Source: Denticeps clupeoides (lineage: Eukaryota; Chordata; Actinopteri; Clupeiformes; Denticipitidae). Taken from it: a DNA stretch of 64,000 nucleotides. Position 1 is the stretch's first letter; each line of letters begins with the position of its first letter. Location: assembly GCF_900700375.1 (NCBI RefSeq), contig NW_021629689.1, forward strand, positions 1 to 64,000, written 5' to 3'. This document shows, in pieces, positions 24,737 through 36,000 of the stretch. Under the pieces are notes generated by a model. It searched no databases and was not told the DNA's origin. It saw only the letters and a list, made by a program, of their open reading frames with translations. The translations under genes were made by a program, and so were the position numbers.

Positions 24737-26161
24737 TCAGTCGTCTTTTTCTTGTAGAGGACTCTCTTGAAAAAGTTGAGTTAGCTTGAAGTCACTAAAA
24801 TCATAGCTCCCGTAAAATTCTTCATTTTCCAAAAGTGGGTACGCCTGTGTAGGCTCAACATCCCTTGGTGATAAGGCGGTAGTGATGAGACGGTTCACAA
24901 GACTGCGTAGACAGGGAATACAACAACATCCACACAATGTCAAAATTGCTGCAAATACAGCCATTGAAACTAAAACAGATTGAACTAGAGCTCTGTATTT
25001 CCCAAATACTTTCATCCAGGAATCCCACATGGTCGTTTCCACTCCCGAATGCTCCTTCATCTTCCGGTTGAGGGTGCGTAGGCCGTCAATGGCCATTGTC
25101 AGACTGCCTCCTGCAGCTGTGTTGTTTGGTATGAAAGAACAACATTGCTCTCCAAACATGCCACAAACCCCATTTTTTTTTTCCGCTAGGAGCATATCAA
25201 GTGCAATCCTGTTCTGAAAAGTCATGAGGCAGGTAGTAGATAATTGCTCATGCACGGCCTCAAAACCGTCTTGTGTCCAATTACCTAATTTCTGTACATT
25301 GTAATGGATGTAATTGATTCTGTCCACATTCTTGTTAATCGTACACCACCAACACAAGGCTGATTCAAATCCTGCTGCTACTTGATTTGCCAACTTATAT
25401 TCATCAGGAACCCCCCTGGGAACCCCAATTGCGTCTATGTACGTTGGGTCAGTTAACTTCTCCCAGGGTGCAAGAGATCGCTTTGTTCTGTGCCAATCTG
25501 CAGGTACCAAGCTATCCAATTTCGTTAAAAGGTCACTTATAGTGGTTGGAAATATTGAGACAGGTAGTAAAAGGGTTACTAATGCACACAGTCCTTTGGT
25601 GTCTGAGGGCAATCGATCGTATAACTTATTTTCCCCACACCACCACCATATGTCACTTCGAGATTGTGGGGTAAAGATAGGCCCAACAGGTATTATTGTA
25701 AGACACCAATCTCTTGGTGTCCCTTATGGTTAAGGACAGTAATTGGTATTGTGGCCACCGAAACAGTATTAGCTCTTACACACACTGTTGGTATAGTACG
25801 AAGGTGTAATGCTTCTATCCCGTTGCCAGTATCATTGCATCGGTCGGAGTCAAATATGTGTCTGGACGTTCCTTTTGGTGCAGCTCTCGCCCTCCTGGGT
25901 ATAGCCCCCTGTTGTTTCTCTATACCTTTTTTCTTCGCCTTTTTTCCACATTACCACCCATACTGTTGCTATGAACATTACACAAAGTATTATCAAGCCC
26001 GTTCTTTGACATGGTTTATAGCCCTTATAATTCATTTCTGCCAACCTTTTCCCCTTACTGCCTCTTCTAGGATTGGTGTCTGTAAAGTGTTCTTCACTGA
26101 CTTTCGGGTCTACCCAGATTCTATACGTCTGAGTCCACCCTATTATCAGACTTTTGCTCAC
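24737..26161 (-). CDS. env: ERV copy 2 env region
   Basis: Its predicted protein content matches that of copy 1: leader hydrophobic segment, RTKR furin-type site, CX6CC motif (about 25139-25165), membrane anchor with a cysteine cluster, and tail. It is a fossil region. The near identity to copy 1 supports recent duplication. Confidence 0.85.
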
Positions 26162-29100
26162 CTTTCCCGTCGGCAGGGTTTGCAGAAATGACCTTTTTAC
26201 AATGTGACTGATGTATCCAAGTACCCCTCTCTGTTATTTTAACAGCCGTCGGTGTCGTCAGGATCACTTGGTAGGGCCCTTCCCACTTCGGTGAGTGCCA
26301 ATGCTTCCGTTTTATGCTCTTTACTAGCACCCAGTCTCCGGGCTCCACCTGTAGGGGTTCCTGCTGAGAAATAGGGAGTTTGTCATCAGGAGTACTTTGT
26401 TTCTGTGTTTCTAACATTTTTCTCATGTAGTCCGCTAGTGTCATGTCTTCCTCTGTTTCCCATTGGTTTTGAAAGTAAGGTAATCTATATGGTCTTCCAA
26501 ACAGGGTTTCATAAGGGGTTAAACCAGTTGTGCTAGTAATATTGATGTATAGTTTTACTAACTCTAAACATTGTGTCCATGGTCGATGTGTTTCTTCCAT
26601 ACACTTTTTTAGTCTATTTTTTATAGTTCCATTCATTCGTTCCACTAATCCTGCACTCTGTGGATGATAACTACAGTGATTTTTCAAATTAATGTGAAAC
26701 ATTTTTCCTATATTAGTTACCATCTGATTTACAAAATGAGTCCCGTTATCGCTGTATATTTTTTCAGGTATTCCATAGCGTGGAATAATATCTTTACATA
26801 AGGCTTTTGCTACTGTCAATGCATCTGGATGTTTGGTTGGAAATAGTTCTATCCATTTAGAGAATGCATCTATAATGACTAAACAGTATTCCTTTCCTTC
26901 ACTTTTACTGAGTTGGATAAAATCCATGTGTATTGTTTGGAATGGGTATTGTGGTTTCGGAAACTGCCCACGTTTTGGTCTTAAATTACCTTGCGCTGTT
27001 ATGTTTTGCACATATCAAACATGCTCTACAAAAGTTTTTTGAATATAGGTTAAACCCATATGTGGTGAAATTTTTTTGTACCAGTCCTACCATCCCTCCT
27101 GTTGAGACATGTGATTGCCCATGGCTCAATATTGCAGCCCATTTATACATATTCTTTGGTAGGATTGGTTTCCCCCGGGGTCACACATAAATTTTGTTTT
27201 GTTTTGTAGCCCCATGCTTTATCCTATGTGTCTATCTCATGTGTTGTGCTTTGTTGTTGCATGTCAATGAGAATGTCAGAAGTTATCAATTGGTCTTGGT
27301 CTGTAAACAAAACTTGTATACTTTGTTCAGCAGCTTGTTTCGCTATGCGGTCAGCGAAGGCATTACCGAGTGAAATTGTGTCTTTGGAATTTGTGTGTGC
27401 TGCACATTTACATACAGCTAATGTAGCAGGTAGATGGACAGCTTTTAACAATTCTTTTAGTAATTGAGCGTGAGTCACTGGTTTCCCAGTAGATGTGACC
27501 ATTCCTCGGTTATGCCAATACTGAGCAAATGTGTGAACTGTAGCAAATGCATATTGACTGTCAGTATAAATGGTGACATCTTTCCCTTTCATTAATTTAC
27601 ATGCCTCAGTCAGAGCGACAATCTCGGCAGCTTGTGCTGAAAAAGTTGATGGCAAGTGTCCAGCTTTAAGTACGGTGTCTATTGTTACTACAGCATAACC
27701 CGTTAGTGTTTTACCCAAATCATTTTTCCTTGAAGAGCCATCAACGAACACTACCTCTCCCTGAGACAAAGGTTGGTCGCTTAAATCTAACCTAGATTTA
27801 GCTGTGTGTTCTGCTAGTGCTTGGCAGTCGTGTTGCTCTCCATCATCAGGTAAGGGTAGCAATGTGGCTGGGTTCAATGTGGTGCATCGTTCGATGGTGA
27901 GGTGTGGCTGTGACAGCAGCGTGGCCATGCAGGAGAGGTGCCTTGCAGGTGATAAAAAGATCATGTTAGTTTGCAGTAGTAAAGCCGCTACTGCGTGTGG
28001 GACCTTAAGGGTCAATGGGTGGAATAGAACTATTCCGGCACTCACTTCTACTGCCATTGACGCTGCTATCACCGCTCTCACACAATGTGGTAATGCGCAA
28101 GCTACATTATCTAATTTGGAAGAAAAATAAGCTATTGGTCTCAATTTATCTCCATGTTGTTGACTTAAAACAGAAGTCATGTAGTTGTCTTTGCAGTCCA
28201 CCATCTGTATAAACGGTTTACTATAATTTGGCAAGGCTAAAGCTAAACTGGAGGTCAGTGCTTGTTTAATATCACAAAAAGCTTTCTCTGCATCTGACGT
28301 CCAGTTCAGTGGTGATGTCATTTTTAGGTCTTCAGAGTAAATTAAAGCTGTGAGTGGGGAAGTAATTTCCGCGTAGTTTGGAACCCAACTTCTACAATAA
28401 TTGGTCAAGCCTAAGAATGACATCATTTGTTTCTTAGTAATTGGTTTTGGCGCCTGTAGGACTGCTGTTTTCCGTTCTTCTAGAATAGTTCTGCCACCTG
28501 CACTAAGGTGGTGGCCTAGATATTTGACCTGTGGTTTCCATAATTGTAGTTTGTTTTTACTGACTTTGTGCCCCTCCTGAGCTAGGTGTTTAAAAAGGGC
28601 CACAGTGTCTTCTTTGCATATTTCTAGACTCGGAGAAGCCACTAATATATCGTCAACATAGAGTAGTATTTGACTTCCCCCAGGTGGTTGAAATTTGGAC
28701 ATGCTAGCATGCATGGCTTGTGAATATATAGTAGGGCTTTCGCAGTAGCCCTGGGGAAGTCTAGTATAGGTGTATCGTTTCCCCCTGAATGTGAAAGCAA
28801 ACCAAAATTGGCTGTCTTTGTCAATGGGAATGGAGAAAAAGGCATTACTAATGTCAACCACAGTAAATATTTGTGCATCTGATCTTAAAGAATTCAGCAA
28901 TGTGTGTGGGTCAGGAACACATGGAGCCCGTTGTGTTACTGCAGCATTTACTGCCTGCAGATCCTGTACCATCCTCCATCCCGTTGAAGGAGCTTGCTTT
29001 TTCACTGGGAATATTGGTGTGTTGCAGGGGGAATCGTCACATTCTATAATAACCCCTGCTCGTTGTAAATCATGTATTACTGGTGTTATGCCTTCTAGTG

Positions 29101-29215
29101 CATCAGGTTTAAGTGGATATTGTCGTATGCAGGGTCGATATTCTGTTTTGGGTCTGATTTGTACTGGCAATATTCCTTTTATCAGTCCAACATCAGACGG
29201 TCCTTGTGACCACAA
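26121..29215 (-). CDS. pol: ERV copy 2 pol region (RT, RNase H, integrase)
   Basis: Same domain order as copy 1. RT carries LPQGY and YVDDI, RNase H carries the TDSQYA motif, and the integrase core carries the YSDNGTHF and VERMNG segments. Copy 2 also shows the integrase carboxy-terminal stretch with [11 protein letters not shown], typical of class I integrases. It is a fossil region and is broken. Confidence 0.93.
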
Positions 29216-29269
29216 TGATTGAGGTACTTGAGCTAGTTGTGATTCATCTTCTTCAGTTAGTAGAAGATG

Positions 29270-30202
29270 TCACTGGTGTCCGGAGTCTATACGTACTCCA
29301 GCCTTGGTCTGTATTGTCCAATACAGCCATTTCCTGGTCAAGCCTGTGTGAGCGCTATATTCCAATTGGTCGCCTATGTCTGTCCAATCCGTTGCACTGT
29401 CACCTTCTTGAACTATGTTACCCAACGACTTCCAACCCCTCTCCTTGTTTTTATACAATGAGATGTGAGGTGGGTACCATCCCCGGAGCATGGCTCTGAG
29501 TGGGGTGGGTAAGGTGACCTCTGCCACCACGTTACCTTGCCCGTCCGAGTAAACGCAAGAAATTGTTATGGTTGTTGGGGTGAGTTGTGACAGTTTCTTT
29601 TCATATGTTGGATCAGGCCCAGGAGTGTTTTTGTACCACATGGTGACGTGTAGTTCATCAGAGGGCATGGGTTCCACATCTGTCATGATTGGTTGACAGT
29701 GTCCCACTTGTCCTCCTACCTTTAGCAATTCAGTTCCCACCTTATGAGGTTCTTGGTCAGATATGTCGAGTGTGTAGTAAAAATTTGGAATGCGTCTTCT
29801 TCTAGGGGGAAAAGGTCACCCCGTTGTAAGTTCGGCTCTGCGTTTGATGACCAGTCTCCCCTCAGGAGTGGAGACGAGCGCCAAACCTAGATTGAGTAAG
29901 CCATCTCTTCCCAACAAATTAACAGGACATTCTGGCATAAAAAGGATGGACATTTTGCATGATATACCTTTAGGATCTCTTACCCAAACTGGTTTAGAAG
30001 CAGTGACTACAGTTTTACCCCCATTAGCTGATCGTACAATTACTACCTCATCACTTAGTTCACTATAGGGTATGTGTTCCTTACATGTAGTTCTGCATGC
30101 TCCAGAGTCACAGAGGAATGTGATTTCTTTCCCATTTACCATTAAGACTATTTCTAGTCTTTCTTGATTTAAAGAAAAAATTTCTTCCAAATTTAAATCC
30201 AC
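29270..30202 (-). CDS. pro: ERV copy 2 protease region
   Basis: Carries the aspartic protease signature LCDSGA, as in copy 1, and lies directly downstream of gag. It is a fossil region and is broken. Confidence 0.82.
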
Positions 30203-30250
30203 ATGAGTTTCATCCTCTGTGGACTTTGGACCATGCAGTTTCTGTTCCAG

Positions 30251-31812
30251 TCATGCTGTGTTATCTTTTGGCCCTGAACGACAGTCTTTGGCAATATGCC
30301 CAGGCTTCCCGCAAGACCAGCAGCCTGCTCCCCATTGGTTACGTGGTGTCCACCCTCGTCCCTGGATACCTCCTCTCCTTCCTACTCTGCCCTTTTGGAA
30401 GTGTCCTCTCTGTCTCCCTCTACCTCGGCTGTCCTGGTAAAATGTTTCCGCGTCAGTCCCGATACTTCCCCAAAAGGTGTCCGGTTTCTTTGTAAGTTTA
30501 TCTTTTACTTTTTTAGTTCTTATTAATTTGTCGATGTGAACGGCGTGATCAATGTACTCATCCAAGCTCCTAGTGGGCATTCCTATCATATGTTTATCTA
30601 CCCAACTGCGCACACAGTCTTTTGATCCATTATGCAAAGCATTTTTTAATTGCTGATGGTACACCCCCCCATCAGCCCCGTCATCTCTAAGACCGCTATG
30701 CAGTTTAAAAACAGCTTCCATTCTTAGTTTATAATCCTCAAACTTCTCATTCTCCTCTTGTTTAACTCTCCCAATTTCAGTGTAATTTGCTCTCTTTCTG
30801 TACCTTTCCCGTATTCTTCCCAATAAGTCATTTGTTTTATTTCTCAATTCTGTGTCATCGTGTTTTAGAAGGTCTCCTGTAACCCTTAAAGGAGACCAGT
30901 TACCTTTTACATGGTGCCAATCGTGTCCCATTGCTTGCATATATATCTGCTGTACCTCTCTCCCATTTAAGTGATAAGAATGTCTTATTCCTTCCATATC
31001 TTCTTCGAATTTTTGCATATCCTCCTTATAGGAAGTGACGCCCTCCACCACTCTTTTTATATCGTCCTGCGTCCAGGTCCGATATACCAAGAGGGTTGTA
31101 GACTGTTCACCTGAGTCCACATTAGGGTTGGCCACCTCTATAAGGGGATATTGATTTGCTTCAGTTACTGCCAATTTTTGCGGTTCGGAGGAATTGTCAA
31201 ACACTTCACCCCATTTTTTAGACCAATTTTGTACTTTCCCCCGAGATCTAGTATTTGGTGTGGGAGTGCTACCGTTAGGGTCATAAGCAGGGGGATTTTC
31301 CAATTTGTCTAAATTAGGATATATATGTGGGATTGCAGGAGCAGAGGGAAGGTGCGGCAAATTCATCGCCCCTTCTGCTTCTGCTCCTTCTTTATAAGCT
31401 TCGCTCACCCCTCCCTTACGGCTCCCTCTGATTACTGACTCATCGTCCTCCGTGCGATGAAACAGAATGGTGTTATCAGTTTTTTCAACAGTGAATCCCC
31501 CCTCCTTCTTGCTCTTTGCTCCAGCCTGCCTGCCTTTTTTCTCTCCCTCTTCTCTTTTCCCAGCTATTTTAATCCAATGCATTAAAGTTTCAACCCCTTC
31601 TTTCTTCATTTGCTTTTCCTTATTCTTACATCCCAGTTTAATGGCTCCCAGTAACTCTATTAAACTTTTTACCCCAGTTGCCCGTCGAATTTATATTTCG
31701 TTATCCATTTATTTAACGGTTCGACGTAAGCCTTATTTACTTGCTCTACATACTTCCAGTCCTTACATTTTAGTTTCTCTTTTGGTTCAGGTTTACTGGA
31801 CCCCTTACCCAT
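30251..31812 (-). CDS. gag: ERV copy 2 gag region
   Basis: Matrix begins MGKGSSK. Capsid-like region and a nucleocapsid with one CCHC knuckle (CWSCGKPGHIAKDC) follow. The gag end is separated from pro by the single-stop arrangement known for read-through in this group. It is a fossil region and is broken. Confidence 0.86.
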
Positions 31813-32506
31813 TTTTAAGTAAAATTTCGACCAGTGTGCTCGTTGTACCTAGGGTAACCTAAGACACTGGTAACTGATCACAGGACAGTGTATAAAAATT
31901 CCTCTCGTGGTGTTTTCCACTTCGACCCCAAATGCTTTGGGGTGGGAAAAACCTTGCGTTTGCTTCCACGAGAGGCCACTGTTTACCCCCTGTGAGTTTT
32001 ATATGGAGTGTCAATCAAGTGACTTTCACTCCCTCTCATTCACACATTCACACCTGCGCGCACGCTCATACACCTGTATGAGTATTATTGAACGTTCTTT
32101 TTACAAGCAGAGGAGTCCGCTTCCCCACAGAATTTAACTGCCACCCGGCAGAGGAGTCTGCACCTCCCCACGGAACTTAAAAACTGCCCTTTTACCTGCC
32201 AGAGTCTAGAATACCCAGGGTTTTGCTTAAGTAACCTCTTGTTACCCCAGTTACCTCTTGTAACTTCTTATTATGTAACCTCTTGTTACCAAATCATTCA
32301 TACCATTTTAAATAAGAGTCAACTTACCCCGTGTCTTCTCTCAATTTCAGGATCCCGTTCAACCTACGGATCCCAGCCGACAGTCGGTTTCTCCCAGTCC
32401 CAAAAAGGGTCTTTCTGACCGTGGCCACGGTTTTCCTGGTGATTTTCCGCTCCGTCTGCTGGTGATCTTTCGGTATCTTGGGATCCGGCTCGAAGGACCA
32501 ATTAAA
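31813..32506 (-). promoter_or_regulatory. ERV copy 2 5' leader with structured RNA elements
   Basis: Holds the same elements as copy 1: long stem-loop at 31901-31975, triple hairpin cluster at 32231-32289, the GCAGAGGAGTC direct repeat and the primer-binding site. The hairpin stems and loops are unchanged between the copies. Confidence 0.6.
32484..32500 (-). other. ERV copy 2 primer-binding site, tRNA-Tyr
   Basis: Plus strand TCCGGCTCGAAGGACCA, identical to copy 1 and to the 3' end of tRNA-Tyr with CCA. Confidence 0.85.
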
Positions 32507-33008
32507 TGTTAGGTTTATCTGTCAGTATAACATTTACTAAACAAAGAGAAGAAAGACACAAAGCATTTGAGTCCGTTTTACTTGCAAGGAGAGCGAATGG
32601 AAGTCACGCCTTACAACAGGCTTCCAAAAGCTCTGGCGTCCTTCATCGCATCTCCTTCTTTTATTTGGTAGGTTCATTAGGGTTCACATAAAATCACACC
32701 ATATTAGTTAATAATTGTGTATTACACGTAGTCTTATGCATTGATCTTTGGTCGAGTCATGGTGACATGGTGACATGTTCATCTTCGTCTGTAGATTCTT
32801 CAGGTGATTGGACTCTGGTTCATCATGGTCTGCTTGTTGTTGGTCCTCAGGTCGCGGTCATGCAGTCCTGCAAACTTAAAACCTTTGCTCTGAGATTTGC
32901 TAATGATTAAGAGTTGTCAGTAATATTCCAAGGATTAATATATTCGTGCTTAAAGGATATGAATAAAATAAGTAATTACATGATAACATATATACATTTA
33001 TCAAAACA
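32507..33008 (-). repeat. ERV copy 2, 5' LTR, diverged outer third
   Basis: About 502 bp, beginning TGTT and ending AACA on the plus strand. Roughly nine differences from the copy 1 5' LTR are concentrated between about 32738 and 33008. The host sequence then resumes within the 5S spacer at CTTACTTTAG and not at the gene start, unlike copy 1. Confidence 0.88.
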
Positions 33009-36000
33009 CTTACTTTAGAAAAAAACTAACAAAGCGATGCAAAAAAACTTCATTTTAAAAAGTTTTTCAACAGTTAAAGCTTACAGCACCTGGCATTCCC
33101 AGGAGGTCTCCCATCCAAGTACTAACCAGGCCCAAACCTTCTTAGCTTCCGAGATCAGACGAGACCGGGCGTTCTTGGGCTGGTATGGCCGTAAGCAATC
33201 TCTGCTTGCAAATCTTGGACTTTAAACAACCTAGGCGTGAAAACATATCACAGATTAAAAATACATTTTAACTTACTTTAGAAAAAAACTAACAAAGCGA
33301 TGCAAAAAAACTTCATTTAAAAAAGTTTTTCAACAGTTAAAGCTTACAGCACCTGGCATTCCCAGGAGGTCTCCCATCCAAGTACTAAGCAGGCCCAAGC
33401 CTTCTTAGCTTCCGAGATCAGACGATACCGGGCGATCTTGGGCTGGTATGGCCGTAAGCAATCTCTGCTTGCAAATCTTGGACTTTAAACAACCTAGGCT
33501 TGAAAACATATCACAGAGTGAAAATACCTCTTAACTTACTTTAGAAAAAACTAACAAAGCCATGCAAAAAAACTTCATTTTAAAAAGTTTTTCAACAGTT
33601 AAAGCTTACAACACCTGGTATTCCCAGGAGGTCTCCCATCCAAGTACTAACCAGGCCCAAGCTTTCTTAGCTTCCGAGATCAGATAAGACCGGGCGTTCT
33701 TGGGCTGGTATGGCAGTAAGCAATCTCTGCTTGAAAATCTTGGACTTTAAACAACCTAGGCTTGAAAACATATCGCAGAGTGAAAATACCTCTTGACTTT
33801 AGAAAAAAACTAACAAAGCGATGCCAAAAAAATTAATTTTAAAAAGTTTTTCAACAGTTAAAGCTTACACCACCTGGCATTCCCAGGAGGTCTCCCATCC
33901 AAGTACTAACCAGGCCCAAGCTTTCTTAGCTTCCGAGATCAGACGAGACCGGGCATTCTTGGGCTGGTATGGCCGTAAGCAATCTCTGCTTGAAAATCTT
34001 GGACTTTAAACAACCTAGGCTTGAAAACATATCACAGAGTGAAAATACCTTTTAACTTACTTTAGAAAAAAACTAACAAAAAGATGCAAAAAAAATTCAT
34101 TTTAAGAAGTTTTTCAACAGATAAAGCTTACAGCACCTGATATTCCCAGGAGGTCTCCCATCCAAGTACTAACCAGGCCCAAGCCTTCTTAGCTTCTGAG
34201 ATCAGACGAGACCGGGCGTTCTTGGGCTGGTATGGCCGTAAGCAATCTCTGCTTGAAAATCTTGGACTTTAAACAACCTAGGCTTGAAAACATATTACAG
34301 AGTGAAAATACCTCTTAACTTACTTTAGAAAAAAACTAACAAAGCGATGCAAAAAAAATTCATTTTAAAAAGTTTTTCAACAGTTAAAGCTTACAGCACC
34401 TGGTATTCCCAGGAGGTCTCCCATCCAAGTACTACCAGGCCCAAGCCTTCTTAGCTTCCGAGATCAGACGAGACCGGGCGTTCTTGGGCTGGTATGGCCG
34501 TAAGCAATCTCTGCTTGAAAATCTTGGACTTTAAACAACCTAGGCTTGAAAACATATCACAGAGTGAAAATACCTCTTAACTTACTTTAGAAAAAAACTA
34601 ACAAAGCGATGCAAAAAAACTTCATTTTAAAAAGTTTTTCAACAGTTAAAGCTTACAGCACCTGGCATTCCCAGGAGGTCTCCCATCCAAGTACTAACCA
34701 GGCCCAAACCTTCTTAGCTTCCGAGATCAGACGAGACCGGGCGTTCTTGGGCTGGTATGGCCGTAAGCAATCTCTGCTTGCAAATCTTGGACTTTAAACA
34801 ACCTAGGCTTGAAAACATATCACAGATTAAAAATACATTTTAACTTACTTTAGAAAAAAACTAACAAAGCGATGCAAAAAAACTTCATTTAAAAAGTTTT
34901 TCAACAGTTAAAGCTTACAGCACCTGGCATTCCCAGGAGGTCTCCCATCCAAGTACTAACCAGGCCCAAGCTTTCTTAGCTTCCGAGATCAGATAAGACC
35001 GGGCGTTCTTGGGCTGGTATGGCAGTAAGCAATCTCTGCTTGAAAATCTTGGACTTTAAACAACCTAGGCTTGAAAACATATCACAGAGTGAAAATACCT
35101 CTTAACTTACTTTAGAAAAAAACTAACAAAGCGATGCAAAAAAACTTCATTTTAAAAGTTTTTCAACAGTTAAAGCTTACAGCACCTGGCATTCCCAGGA
35201 GGTCTCCCATCCAAGTACTAACCAGGCCCAAGCCTTCTTAGCTTCCGAGATCAGACGAGACCGGGCGTTCTTGGGCTGGTATGGCCGTAAGCAATCTCTG
35301 CACTAAAATCTTGGACTTTAAACAACCTAGGCTTGAAAACATATCACAGAGTGAAAATACCTCTTAACTTACTTTAGAAAAAACTAACAAAGCGATGCAG
35401 AAAAACTTCATTTTAAAAGATTTTCAAGAGATAAAGCTTACAGCACCTGGTATTCCCAGGAGGTCTCCCATCCAAGTACTAACCAGGCACAAGCCTTCTT
35501 AGCTTCCGAGATCAGACGAGACCGGGCTTTCTTGGGCTGGTGTGGTCGTAAGCAGTCTCTGCTTGAAAATCTTGGACTTTATACAACCTAGGCTTAAAAA
35601 CATATCACAGAGTGAAAATATCTCTTAACTTACTTTAGAAAAAAACTAACAAAGCAATGCAAGAAAACTTCATTTTAAAAAGTTTTTCAACAGTTAAAGC
35701 TTACAGCACCTGGCATTCCCAGGAGGTCTCCCATCCAAGTACTAACCAGGCCCAAGCCTTCTTAGCTTCCGAGATCAGACGAGACCGGGCAGTTCTTGGG
35801 CTGGTATGGCCGTAAGCAATCTCTGCTTGAAAATCTTGGACTTTAAACAACCTAGGCTTGAAAACATATCACAGAGTGAAAATACCTCTTAACTTACTTT
35901 AGAAAAAAACTAACAAAGCGATGCAAAAAAAATTCATTTTAAAAAGTTTTTCAACAGATAAAGCTTACAGCACCTGATATTCCCAGGAGGTCTCCCATCC

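Larger units (their letters stand above)
24124..33008 (-). mobile_element. endogenous retrovirus copy 2, class I (gamma/epsilon-like), LTR to LTR
   Basis: A second provirus of about 8.9 kb, colinear with copy 1 and nearly identical to it across gag, pro, pol and env. It has the same left junction and the same truncated 3' LTR, but a different right junction. The 5' LTR is noticeably more diverged over its outer third. It is treated as a fossil with a handful of coding breaks. The duplication appears more recent than the integration itself. Confidence 0.95.

Noticed and set aside
24124-33008. Second, independent retroviral integration at a preferred site in 5S genes
   Set aside because: The shared imperfect junction and shared LTR difference fit duplication much better than site-specific integration.
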